This document shows positions 44,431-55,855 of a stretch of 64,000 bases of DNA, in pieces. A program made the position numbers and the translations under genes. The stretch's first letter is position 1; each line of letters begins with the position of its first letter. Source of the stretch: Amphiura filiformis (lineage: Eukaryota; Echinodermata; Ophiuroidea; Amphilepidida; Amphiuridae); the NCBI RefSeq assembly GCF_039555335.1, contig NC_092639.1, positions 36,163,791-36,227,790 of the forward strand, written 5' to 3'. The notes under the pieces are model-generated. The model ran no database searches. It was not told the DNA's origin and saw nothing but the letters and a program-made list of their open reading frames with translations.

Positions 44431-44639
44431 AGGCTTTAAAAAGCAAAATAGGTACGACCTATTAACACAGTGCAGCGCAATAGGTAGTATTTTGTTAGCT
44501 CCCTGTGTTTGCAATGATAAAGGTCTGAATCGTACGTCAAGGAAACTGATCACTTGACAAAAACTCCCTTAAAAGGGAATGTGTAGGCATTTTGATTTTT
44601 GATTTTGGACCACCTCAAAAGGTTGTCATGATGGGACAA

Positions 44640-45430
44640 GTGGTGCGGTTGGTTAAGGGGTGGGATATTAGAGAGAGTGTGGTCCAGTCTGGTGGTGTTT
44701 TAGAGAGAGTGTGGGTTTGATGGGGTATAAGAGAGAGTGAAGGCTTGGTAGGGTATTAGAGAGACTGTGGGCCAGTCTGGTGGTGTTTTAGAGCGAGTGA
44801 GTGTCTGGTGGAGTATAAGAGAGAGTGAAGGCTTGGTGGGGTATTAGAGAGAGTATGGGTCATTCTGGTGATGTTTAGAGCGAGTGAGTGTCTGATGGAG
44901 TATAAGAAAGAGTGAGGGTCTGGTGGGGTATTAGAGACTCTGAGTGTGGTCCAGTCTGGTGGTGTTTTAGAGAGAGTGTGTGTATAGTGGAGTATAAGAG
45001 AGAGTGAAGGCTTGGTGGGGTATAAGAGAGAGTATGGGTCAGTCTGGTGATGTTTTAGAGCGAGTGAGTGTCTGATGGAGTATAAGAGAGAGTGAAGGCT
45101 TGGTGGGGTATTAGAGAGAGTATGGGTCATTCTGATGATGTTTTAGAGCGAGTGAGTGTCTGATGGAGTATAAGAGAGAGTGAAGGTCTGGTGGGGTATT
45201 AGAGAGAGTGAGGGTCTAGTGGGGTATTAGAGAGAGTGTGGTCCAGTCTTGTGGTGTTTCAGAGAGAGTGATGGTCTGGTGGAGTATAGAGAGAGAGTGA
45301 GGGTCTGATGGGGTATAAGAGAGAGTGTGGTCCAGTCTGGTGGTGTTTTAGAGAGAGTGATGGTCGGATGGGGGCATAAAAGAGAGTGAAGGCTTGGTAG
45401 GGTATTAGAGAGAGTGTGGGCCAGTCCAGT
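44640..45430. repeat. GAGAGAGTG minisatellite
   Basis: Irregular alternation of about 30-bp words: GGTGGGGTATTAGAGAGAGT, CTGGTGGAGTATAAGAGAGA and GGTCCAGTCTGGTGGTGTTT. Higher-order units are about 90-120 bp. It is inserted within element B. Its open frames are simple-repeat artefacts. Confidence 0.9.
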
Positions 45431-45763
45431 GTTATGAGCATTACATGTATATCAACTGAAAGCTTAAAACAAGTGCTTTCACATGGTGCTCACCTGCTCA
45501 CCAAGTTTCCGTTTGTGAATAGGGGAAGGGGGTTAGGTGTGGTCACGGGCATAGATATTCGTGTTTGGTAAAACACATTACTGTGGCATCTAGTCCTCCT
45601 TCTTCTTCTCACGCTTCCTTTGCACTCCTCTAGCTCAAGAACTAAAGTAGCCTCGGGGCCCATACTTAGTATAATGATGGCCCATGACCCCTAGAAATTT
45701 CCTAGAGTAGCCCCGACCCCAGAGGTCAAAGGTCATGAGCTACAGGGGGCAATATGTGTAATT

Positions 45764-45930
45764 GGTCTCCCATCCACTCAGGAGGCCATGACCGACAAAA
45801 TGTTCAATGTGTATGAGGGCAGCAGTGGTCTCCCATCCACTCAGCAGGCCATGACCGACGAAATGTTCAATGTGTATGAGGGCAGCAGTGGTCTCCCATC
45901 CACTCAGGAGGCCACGATCGACCAACGAAA
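45764..45930. repeat. 63-bp tandem repeat
   Basis: GGTCTCCCATCCACTCA starts at 45764, 45827 and 45890. The unit contains AGGCCATGACCGACAAAATG and TATGAGGGCAGCAGT. 63 is divisible by 3, so the minus strand shows a spurious 21-residue repeat frame. Confidence 0.9.
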
Positions 45931-46248
45931 TGTTCAATGTTCATGCAATGCAAAATAGCGGCAAATGGTTGAATTCATACTGTTTTTAATAACGTTTCAG
46001 ATATAAAGAAGCTGTTTTGAACGATGGCAGTGGATTGAAGTATGTTTTGTACTTGTTTATTTGTATACTTGATGCTTCACTGTTTGCCGGGCCGTTTTGC
46101 ACCCGTAGGCCTATACTTTTGAACTTCTGATATGGCATGCATGCATGTATTGATAAAAATATCGTCGGATGGTGATATCGTGAATATGTTTTGGCCTCGA
46201 TGCGATATGCGAAAGACTGACGATGCCCAAGCCTAGCCCCTCCCGACA

Positions 46249-46722
46249 ATCCAGCGACCGGGGTTCAATCCCCGCTGAGTCTTGATTTTTTCTCTTTCAA
46301 TATTTTCATATGCCAGTTTGCTCGAGCCCCAATCACGCCATTTAAATTATAATTTCTCGAGCTTGCATCGTTTATTTCCGATCCTCGCATATATTAATTT
46401 GTGTTTCGCATTGTCTTACAATGCGAAACAGGGTGAAGCATATAGGCCGCCTCCTTCTTCATTATTTAATATATAATTGGCCGCTGAGACACAATGAGAG
46501 AGTTATCATGGGGACTTAAGTTGAGATTGCCCAGTACCGACTGTGAACTCAGGTAGCATAGCGGTAATCCAGCGACCGGGTTCAATCTCCCGCGAGTCCT
46601 GATTTTTTCTCTTTCAATATTTTCATATGCCAGTTTGCTCGAGCCCCAATCACACCATTTAAATTATAAATTCTCGAGCTTGCATCGTTTATTTCCGATC
46701 CTCGCATATATTAATTTGTGCA
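46249..46722 (+). repeat. Pair of tRNA-like (SINE) repeats
   Basis: TCCAGCGACCGGGGTTCAATC (46249) and TCCAGCGACCGGGTTCAATC (46569) each carry a pol III B box. Both are followed by an identical body TGATTTTTTCTCTTTCAATA..TTGCTCGAGCCCCAATCAC..CGATCCTCGCATATATTAAT. Direct repeats about 320 bp apart. Confidence 0.65.
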
Positions 46723-47236
46723 TTTGGCGCCCAATTGGGCGGTTTTTTATTTTAGGTGCTATGATAATGATACTTATAGGCCTATCATTTAAAGCTGATA
46801 CCAAGGAGTATATTTTTTTTTTTTTTTTATAGGGGAAGGGGGTTAGGTGTGGTCACGGGCATAGATATTCGTGTTTGGTCAAACACAACTGTGGTTTCTA
46901 GTTTTAGTTGCATTTGATGCTGATTTTGTTAGGTCCCTTCATTTCATATTGGCTTATTCAGTGTGTGATTGTCAATGAAACGGCAACGTACCAGCTCGAG
47001 CTCAGCGATCTATGTTTTTCTACGTCATTGATGTATACTTACCGCATCCATTTCCACTGCACAGGAAACTTTATCCTCAATATTGATTTAAGTGTGTGTA
47101 ATGTTAGTGATCTATGTGTAATGATGTCTGCAAATCTTACAAAACTTTAAGATGCCAATTATAATTTGGAATTGCATGAGATACATGTACACTATATTGG
47201 TCCCATGCTTGACAGTACAATAATGCCATCTCCTTT

Positions 47237-47818
47237 ATGTGACTGGACATCACGAATCAGCCGTAAAGTCGGCCCCCGGTCAATTTTGTTTTATTTCGTG
47301 TTTAGAAAATATATATCATAAGCTTTAAAATAGTATATAATTTGACTTCAAACGATATCCAGAAGCGGGGTAATGGTTTCTTGAACTCTGTTCCTTCAAA
47401 CAAATTGTACCTTTTTTTGGCTCTACATGTGTCTCTTTTTGCACATTTCTGGTAATAAATATCAAACAGTCATAATTGGCAGTCATTTCAAATCAGCCCC
47501 AAGTCAACAAGATTCAGTAATGTCCTCTCATTGTTAATTGTTGGTTATACATACCTAGACAAAATACAATGCTTTGTTATCCACCACTTGAACAAGAATT
47601 AGCCAAAGCAAACAAAGACAAGAACTATTCTATAGAAATAGGTAGAAGCTTATTATCCTCTTCAGCAATAGGATTATTGATTGGTTTAAACAGTGTTTGA
47701 TGAGATACTTGTCGCACTCAATTAAGGTACCTATGAATACAACCTTTACACATATTTTACACTGTAACTCAGAATACAATTTGCCGACTTTACGGCTCAT
47801 TCGTAGTGTCCAGTCACA
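47237..47818. mobile_element. TIR element containing a foldback fragment
   Basis: ATGTGACTGGACATCACGAA / TTCGTAGTGTCCAGTCACAT and GAATCAGCCGTAAAGTCGGC / GCCGACTTTACGGCTCATTC mark the arms. 582 bp. The interior at 47415-47535 is related to the foldback element at 30258. Confidence 0.7.
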
Positions 47819-48080
47819 TATATTATGTGGTGTCTGAGCTCTCCTAGTTGAACTTCTTTGACACAGACACATATAGCACATTGGTATACATGTGCCACAG
47901 TGTTGACCTCAATGTCTCATGTAAGCAAAATGTTTAGTAGATAGAATGTAATTCAAAAGCATGATAATAATGCACTATCCTATTATGTGGTGTCTGCACT
48001 CTCCTAGATGAACTTCAATGACAGACAGCACACTCGTACACATGTGTCCCAATGTTGACTACAATATCTCATGTTCAGTG
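47819..48080. repeat. 160-bp direct repeat pair
   Basis: TATTATGTGGTGTCTG..CTCTCCTAG.TGAACTTC recurs at 47819 and 47979. Both copies end in ATGTTGACT(A/C)CAAT.TCTCATG-type sequence. Confidence 0.75.
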
Positions 48081-49857
48081 GATGAATGTGAACTAATATC
48101 ATTGTAGGAATGTTTGCATCACTGTGTTTAGGTTTTTTGTTCTTTTCTTCCACCTCTACTCCTACTCTTCTCTTTCACTTTTTTTCCAAACTTTGTCTTT
48201 TTTCCCTGCTTTATTTTATATTCATCGTCTTTTGTGACATATCACAATAAAATGCTTATCATTCCACAAGCTAGATATGTTTTATTTTGAGTATCTTTAT
48301 TTTTTTATTTGTAAGTTAACTTCGTTTATGTGTGCCAAAATGGCTATGTGCCAAAGTATGATAATGATATCAGTTATTAATTCTTTCTATCTATTAATTT
48401 GTTTTGTAATGTAAGATATTTAATCATATATTTCTGTGAAGAGATGCATTGTATACAAAATGATGCATTTATAGGATTGAAATTAAGTAATTAATAGCTA
48501 AGAATTGTGAGTTAATATTAGATTGGATTTTCAAGTGTAGGAAAAATGTTAAGTGCTCATTAATTGTAGGATTTTTCTTGCTCATTCATAAATGGTATTT
48601 TTCAATTTGAGCAGTAATCAAGTAGAGCAGACACTTCTTGAGAGTACTGATTTGATGACACTGAGTCATAACATAACTGGCATTTTGCAGGGGCTTAGCT
48701 AGGGTTTGTGGCAAGGATAGGGAAAGCTCCCCCTTCTCTAAGGCGGGGGAATGGTGATATATATATTTATTGAAATGCGCGCAAAACGCATGAAAACTTT
48801 TGCAGTTTGGAAGGATGCTGAATTGATCAGTTGATGGATAAATGGCCATATATAAATAAATTGATAAGATTTGGCATCCCCTCCAACAAAGTGCCCATGA
48901 CATGCCACCCCTTGCCCCCTCTAGCTACCCCCTTGGCATTTAGTGATCTTATCTCATAGGGATACAATGTTTGGAAACCTTAACCACAAGACACCTGAAC
49001 AATGAAATTCTTCATAAAAGAACAACAAGTATTGTTTCCATTTTAAATTATTAGAAAGCAAATTGCTTTATTCTGGATAAAACCATTTATTTTCAGTATG
49101 TTTTGTAATTTTTCAATCTGATCGTTTAATTTGAGTCTTCCGTCATCTGATCAGCAATGGTACCAAAATAAACAAATTTGACAACACGATTATTCAATGT
49201 TGTGGAGATTATCTAACTGTGTCATTGGAAATAAGTCCCTTTTGACTCTAGTGATACTTCTTTGTATGTAGGGTACCCATTGTAAACAACAATACGCCAA
49301 CTGTGTGATGTTGATGATGAAAAAATGACATTTAAACAACAGTACTCATGAGCTTAAAGCTTGACAAAGTGCAGTTAGGTTTTACCTGTTTGTTTTTCTG
49401 TTGGATCTAATACTTGTCCAAGTCTAGCACCAAATTAAATTTGGATAAACTTTAATGCAACTTTGTACTGTCTACAACTTCGAATGCATGAAAGTTTTTA
49501 TGTTCTAGTTGCATTTGTACTGTATAGCAAGTTATCCTTTAGTTGATAAGAATTCTGTAATCTCATTGGTCAAACACCACTTGGATAAAAATCTGTATTT
49601 ACCTGCATAATCCTTATTAGTATACAGGGGTATACATACAAGCAGGTAATATTTCCCGTTTACCTGCGTAGTTCTAACATGTGTATGTCTGATATCCTAA
49701 GACTGGCGCATACTTCACACACTCCATGGTTGCACTGTCAAAAAGCAAGGAAGAAACTGGCCTACTTTTCAACAAGGTTATCAAACTAAATTCCTTCAGC
49801 AAAGTTTACGAACAAGTCAGAAGATAATAGAATTCATGTTTACTAAAAGATAAAATC
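48081..49857. other. Intergenic, no clear feature
   Basis: A pyrimidine tract lies at 48125-48215, followed by AATAAA at 48247. Otherwise it is AT-rich DNA with no long ORF or clean inverted repeat. Confidence 0.4.
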
Positions 49858-49965
49858 GTTACCCCCAGTTTGTTCTCACGGAATATGTGAACATTTTTGG
49901 CTTCATGGAATATGGCATTGGACCGTAGATATTTTCCCATATTTCGTGAACAAACAGGGGGTAAC
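49858..49965. mobile_element. Small MITE
   Basis: GTTACCCCCAGTTTGTTC and GAACAAACAGGGGGTAAC arms enclose about 70 bp. GGAATATG occurs twice inside. Confidence 0.65.
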
Positions 49966-50441
49966 TAGCAATATTTTAGCAGTATTAATTGCTTGTGATT
50001 TTAACTTTTCTGAACACTTTTATAATTTCTTGAATTCACGGTTTCCCACTATACAATATCATCCATATTCAAACTTTCAATGAAGCTTCAGAGAAGAAGT
50101 CACACATATTTGTTGTGCTAATTAGGATTTGTTGTGCTAGTTAAATAAGTAGTAGCCAAAGATTTTCTTTAAAAATATTGTAATAATAGCTCTAAAGCAA
50201 CTGTTAATCTTGTTCTATCTGTAATTTGACTTATAATTTTCCGTTTTTGAACTCTATGCACTTGGCGGTAAAACTCTAAGAATGTGCGAGCCAACTTGTA
50301 AGTGTCTTGCCAGTATGAGGCCTTTATCACACAAAGCTTCATTTGTTTGTAAATATAAAGGTAAAAATATAAGTAAATGTTAAAAAAGTGAACATTTCTG
50401 TTTAAATTTTATTTTCCTGTTGTTGTTTTTTCAACTGACGT

Positions 50442-50691
50442 AAAAACTTGATAGTTAGCATATGTGCTTACTATCGAGCACTTTTGAAAACAGGAAATTA
50501 TACCAAAGTCAGGTGCTTTACCAACTGAGCTAATGGGGTTGAGACACATTTGCAGGTTTACTTGTTCGTATATAACTATGTGTATCGATGATTTACTCAA
50601 AACCTTTTACACTTTTGTGGATGGGGCTCTTCATGTTTGCATGTTTTAAAAGCACCTGATAGTAAGCACATATGCTAACTATCGAGTTTTT
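50442..50691. mobile_element. Inverted-repeat element enclosing a tRNA-like fragment
   Basis: AAAAACTTGATAGTTAGCAT..GTGCTTACTATCGAGCACTTTT and its complement form arms of about 42 bp. At 50512-50535 the minus strand has TTAGCTCAGTTGGTAAAGCAC, a tRNA-type box A. Confidence 0.65.
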
Positions 50692-51392
50692 AGGGTATTA
50701 TGTTGAGGTTTTGATATTATATTTGATATATTGATAACAGACAAGAGTCAGTTGACTATAAAAGCTTATAAATAAACTATTCCAAAGATGAGTGATTTGT
50801 AGTAAATTATACCTGAGAGTACATAATTAAGAGAGGCGCTACATCGATCACTCAAGTGAGGACAGCGTGAGCTCGATACCTGTATAAGAGTCTGTTTGTC
50901 ACGCCACAAATCCTGAAAGGTGATTATGAATATGTAATGATATGAATGAGCTAAATGTGACGTAGCTACGAAAAGGCGATGTTATTGGATGTATGTGGTT
51001 CATTGGGCGGAGCCAATATGCCATTACGCTGTTGTTGTGCAGGACGCCACGCTCTGCGTAACGGTACAAAAAGGTGACTAATAGAAATATATTACGGCTC
51101 TTGGCAGCAGACAGATTGCGCTGTTCTCTGACCCTGAGTGTTTGTCACGTAGACATACCGTGACCTCGGAAACATGTACAAAGCAGGGGATGCGACTGTG
51201 CCACAGGTTTTTGTCTTCGGAATCGGTATAGGCAATTTGTACAGAGTGCCGCTAGCCTGATTATACCCAGTATGAACCATTCTTTTGCACTTTTTAGCCA
51301 AAATAGCATTGTACTGATGGACCATGATTAGCTGATAAAAGTAGTGACATGAAATATTGGCACCTCATTTAGTCATCTTATGGTATTAAAAC
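50692..51392. other. Intergenic, no clear feature
   Basis: Mixed-composition sequence. A minus-strand open frame at 51092-51325 has no domain signal. Confidence 0.4.
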
Positions 51393-51670
51393 AAAGGCAC
51401 TTAATTTAATGCCCACGTGACCAGGTGGGCACTGACATTACAGCCTATAGACAGGTTTTTTTCCCGTCAGTAAAAACTTCCAAAATTTAGTTCTTGAAAA
51501 CATACTAAAAACCAGAGTCCCTCAATGTGTAATTAAGTTGCCGTAAACATTTTTAGCAGTTTTATGATATATGTCTGAAAGTTCCCATCTCTTATCATTG
51601 TAGCACATCTACTGGTGGTCTTGGTATGGCTGTGCCCATGGGTCACGTGGGCATTAAATTTAGTGCCTTT
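51393..51670. mobile_element. MITE
   Basis: The ends AAAGGCACTTAATTTAATGC / GCATTAAATTTAGTGCCTTT and the following CCACGTGACC / GGTCACGTGG are complementary. 278 bp. Confidence 0.75.
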
Positions 51671-51886
51671 TATTAATAAATAGCCTATGATGACTGTCAT
51701 TTGTTGTGCATGCTACTTGGCATCACATGAACCCTAACATGACCTGGGTTCTTACAATGAAATATTGGCACCGCCCTTGTTGAACAAGCTACATTGCATC
51801 TATTACCCGAGATAATAATGCTTCTTTTCAAGCAATTAACAAGGTGCACACATTGGCAAATCAAGTGCAAAAGAATTGTGAGCATA

Positions 51887-52229
51887 GGCGTAGATCCCGG
51901 GGGATGGGGGGATTTATTATTTTACCAGGGGGGGGATGCTCCATACAATCATCCCCCCAATGTTGATGCCTGAATATGGGTTTCTGATCAAATTAACCTC
52001 ATATTTGCCCATTTTAGCCCCCAAAGTGCAAATTTTCGCGCGCTTCACGAGCATTTATTCCGCTTTTGCACCATATTTCATCAGTTTAGCTTCAAAATAG
52101 CAAAATTTTTCGCGCATTTGCACCATGAACTTATTCTGTCGCAAAAAAAGTACTGCATTCATTATATTTCCAAAAATGTTTCCAACCCCATCCCCCCCCA
52201 ATGTCAAAAAGAAATCTACGCCACTGATT
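51887..52229. mobile_element. MITE, GGCGTAGATC family, copy 2
   Basis: ATAGGCGTAGATCCCGGGGG at the left and AGAAATCTACGCCACTGATT at the right. It is longer than the copy at 22442 because of internal TTCGCGCGCTTCACGAGCA and TTTTTCGCGCATTTGCACC segments. Confidence 0.75.
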
Positions 52230-53620
52230 GTGAGACCTGTGGTTTTATATAAAACGTGTATCACATGAATAGTAGTTAAACTTAGTTTTTTTGTGAAATA
52301 TATTATAAAAGGTTCCCTGTGTTCCTGTAGTAGTTTTCACAATGTAGAGCCAATGAAGTTAAATATGGTTTCACAAAACAACTCTGTATAGTTATTAAAC
52401 TCAGTGGCAGCTTAGTTCAGTTTATTTATTTTTTGTTTATTTTTATTGCCAGTGCTCTATAAAACATCTCAGAAGATCTGAGACTAGACTAGTATACCTA
52501 GTGTCAGCAGAAAATTGTATTAGTTCAGTCAACAACTTTCATTTAATACAAAAATGGTTTTCAACATTCATCTAGGAGATATCTAACATATAAAAACATT
52601 TTGTATTTGCTGAAAAGAATAAACTATTCGCATGAAAATTAGTAACATTGCGTGTTCAGAATGATGATTTAAGTGTGTAAGGCCGCTATTGAATACTCAC
52701 ATAATTTTAAGTGTGTAAGGCCCCTGTTGAAAACTATCACATAGCTTAAGTTTGTAAGACCCCTTGCAAACAAAAGCATAATTGCCTTACATACACACCC
52801 CATATACGGATATTCTTGTGGTAGTTGTGGGGGAAAAGATGTTCTAATCGGGGAAAAACTGGTAATGAAGCAATTGTCAGTAGAATCGTAATTATGGTGA
52901 GAATCTGGGAAATGTTGTTTATATAAGAGAGAAATGTTTATGCAGGGATCACATTTGGAAATGTTCTGATTGTATCAAAACTATATACCGGTATTACCCA
53001 ATCTACGTCTCAAAGCTTATAATGGCTCAAGGTCATCCTGGATTAAAGTCATAATGTACGATCTTATAATATGAATTTGGTTAATTTTTTTCAAACCTGA
53101 TTTTTTTGCATATTTGTAGTGTTTACACATGTCACAACTTGCACCTAAATGGAATCAGCCAAATTTGTTGTGTTTGTAGGTAAACAGCAAAGTTCGACAT
53201 AAAGTCATAATTGAAGAAATTATGATTTTATGTCCGCCCATAGAACTGCGTGTTAAACGGCCAAAATAACAAGCAGTGTTTTTTTCACGTTACCGTTACA
53301 CGTTAAAATTTGAAGGAAATCGTACATTAAGCCTTTAAGAGAGTCAGAATGCTCTGATTTTCGTGCAACTCCTCCCAAATTCCTCATCTGGTCGTACCAA
53401 AACAGTATGTTCTTTGATGGGCAAAAATTACTTTGAAACGCACTGTATGGGGATGGGTAAAGTAAAACAGTTTGAAAAATGCCACTATTGGATTAGAAAG
53501 TATGATGTACATCAGGCACAAAAAGAAACTCGTCAGTTATAGTCATCCTTGCTGTTCAACAACCTGATAATTTTGGATTATTCTGAAATATACATTTTGT
53601 TAATTGGACTTTGCTTTCTC
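52230..53620. other. Intergenic
   Basis: Three short repeats of TTAAG.(G/T)TGTAAG(G/A)CC(C/G)CT lie at 52668-52765, spaced about 45 bp apart. Nothing else is recognised. Confidence 0.4.
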
Positions 53621-53624
53621 ATTT

Positions 53625-53878
53625 GACACCCTGTTCGTGAAAATCGAGCAAGAATTGATGAAGATTGACCAAGATATGCGTCTCCAAACTCTCAAACCCC
53701 AAAATCAAAGTTGCAAATTTGACGATACATTGTGTGCTTTATTGATTGGCCCGTGGTGCTTGTGTGCAGTACAACGAAGCTTTCCCATTGAAAATTGTTG
53801 AAATTGCAACTTTTGATTTTCAGGTTTGGAGGCGAATATCTTGGTCAATTCTTGTTCGATTTTCACGAACAGGTTGTC
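53625..53878. mobile_element. Foldback element
   Basis: GACACCCTGTTCGTGAAAAT / ATTTTCACGAACAGGTTGTC and inner arms AAGAATTGATGAAGATTGAC / TTGGTCAATTCTTG are complementary. The arms are about 85 bp around a short centre. Confidence 0.7.
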
Positions 53879-53974
53879 TAATGATATTAACATCTGCAAT
53901 GACCAAGTGGGTGTTCGGGGAAAAACGACATACAGTGGGTATCAAAATAAAGGAAACGGTTTTGAAATGCCACT

Positions 53975-54754
53975 AGATTTAAAAAGTATGAGGTATTTGG
54001 TCAAAATGCTACAGTTGATAGCTGAATCAACATCTTGTCCTCCCGCAAGTGTCAAATTACTGGCGCATGACCATTGATAAGGACTCGGTGGCTATTTTTG
54101 TGAGCCAAGTAAAAATGCAGTTGCGCAAAGTCAATTTGTTTTGTTTGTTTTGTTTTATTTTTTCTTTAACCTGGGACACTCAATCAGTTGAAAACACAAT
54201 TAATCATCTGTTCTTCCTTGAGGCCCAGGGACCAAGGACCGTCAATTAAAATCAATGCAACATGAAAATCACATGATTGACCACTTTCTTTACAGTAATT
54301 ATGATTGACATTCTTAGTCTTCCACATGGTCACCATTCCTCTGTATGCAGATTTCAGCTCTCCTCAACATGGCGTTCACGAGAGATCTGTCCTGCTTGAG
54401 AATGCCATGTTTGCAATTATGTGTCTCTGGAGTTATCAGGTCTGCAGGAGATCCAGAGGTGTTAGATCAGGAGATCTTCCAATGTCTTAGGGGCCATTCT
54501 GCTTGGTACTTAAGACGGTTGCCGAACAATCCTGCAAGGCGTTCTGTCAATTACTGTAAAGAAAGTGGTGAAACATGCGATTCTCATGTTATTTAATTGA
54601 CGCAATTGCATTTTTACACGGCTCACAAAATAGCCACTGAGTCCTTATTAATGGTCACACGCCAGTCCAGTGATTTGACAGTTGTGGAAGACCAAGATGT
54701 TGATTCAGCTATCAACAATAGCATTTTGACCAATAACCTCATACCTTTTAATCT
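53975..54754. mobile_element. 780-bp long-TIR element
   Basis: AGATTTAAAAAGTATGAGGT pairs with ACCTCATACCTTTTAATCT at the other end. The arms (about 300 bp) include AGCTGAATCAACATCTTG, GGCTATTTTTGTGAGCC and CCACTTTCTTTACAGTAATT with their complements. The centre (54320-54540) has an open frame but no recognisable transposase motif. Confidence 0.7.
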
Positions 54755-55855
54755 AAAGATATTTTTCAACTGTTTACTTTATTTTCTAAATCCAGAGAAA
54801 TGGTTTTGGCATGTGTGGACAAGATTTTACCAGTTTTGAATTTTGACCCCCTGATTAATCTTGATCTTAATGAATATCTCGAATTGCAGAGGGGTGGCAA
54901 TTTTATACCCCTCGGAATCTCATTTTGTACTACCTGTGAACAATAATGAACAAAGAAAAACTTTGCTCTGTCACTGGATTAATAGTTTTGTCCTGAAGAA
55001 GTAAGAGCAAATCCTGGCGAAAGCTTGACACCCTGAATTCTCAAAATATAATTCAAAAATGTTTTAACTGACTTTCAGCACAGGAATTGAACGTTCAAAT
55101 AGCATCGCATTTTGTAGAATCATTTGTAAGAAAAGTTGAACAATGATGGCGCTTGTAATTAATGGTATTACTATTAGAACATCAGCAAACAGACTTTTCA
55201 ACGGAAATTTTCAAAAAACTTGATCATGAAATGTAAAGGATAACTCATATTATTTGACTGATTTAAATTTAAAATATATGTAAATAGCGCCCTCAATTTC
55301 CACACAAATATGCAGTTTATAGGGTTAAAATTACCACAAAAAGCACAAAAAGATGAATAATTTGATATAGAAATGAAAACCTATGTTAAAAATTGCTACT
55401 AAATATATGTGTAAGTACAGTTTATTAGTTTGATAGCTGTTGGTATTGTTCAGGTCAAGAATTGAACATTTATATAATAATGTTTTGTTAGAAAAATGAA
55501 TAAATGATCACCGTCAAACAACCGTGCTCATCAGAAAAAGCAATGATGTTGTGAAGAACTTGTGCTTTGATGACCTTCGGTTGGATCAGTGCGTTTTTGA
55601 AGATATGTGTTACTCGTGAATTTTCAATTCCAGTACTTAAAGTTGGTTTAACATTTTTCAATTGTTTGATTAATACAGCACATATGAACTTAACTTCAGT
55701 ATCACAAAAATAGTTTTGCATTTAAACACTTTTAAAGAGACTTAAAATGTTTAAAGTTTAAATACTAGTATTTAATTTGAACTGTATCTATTCACTAAAA
55801 ACAAATTCTGTGGAAATATGTTGGCTATAATGTTTCATTAATAAAATACAAATCT
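54755..55855. other. Downstream of the Ig-receptor gene
   Basis: AT-rich sequence, probably including the 3' UTR of the minus-strand gene. No repeat is recognised. Confidence 0.4.
55421..55426 (-). promoter_or_regulatory. Candidate polyadenylation signal of the Ig-receptor gene
   Basis: TTTATT on the plus strand reads AATAAA on the minus strand, 430 bp downstream of the stop codon. It is placed by position only. Confidence 0.35.

Larger units (their letters stand above)
43722..46880 (-). mobile_element. Helitron/Helentron-like element B (nested or tandem copies) with 146-bp repeats
   Basis: Read on the minus strand, a DR1-bearing tandem array (44440-43870) is followed by a GAAGAAGAAGG microsatellite (about 43865-43850) and a hairpin with ATCTATGCCC arms (43801-43822). 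Two more ends, ATCTATGCCCGTG at 43722 and a hairpin at 43739-43767, are stacked outside. A second set (array fragment 45585-45765, end CACGGGCATAGAT at 45545-45557) and a third end at 46855-46867 imply tandem or nested insertions. The plan is that of element A. Confidence 0.5.

Noticed and set aside
44756..45441. Repetitive minus-strand frames rich in SLKHHQTGPHSLLYP
   Set aside because: Translation of the GAGAGAGTG minisatellite, with no start context and no codon-position bias.
54320..54600. Transposase gene in the centre of the long-TIR element
   Set aside because: The open frames are short and show no DDE or helix-turn-helix motif that I recognise.
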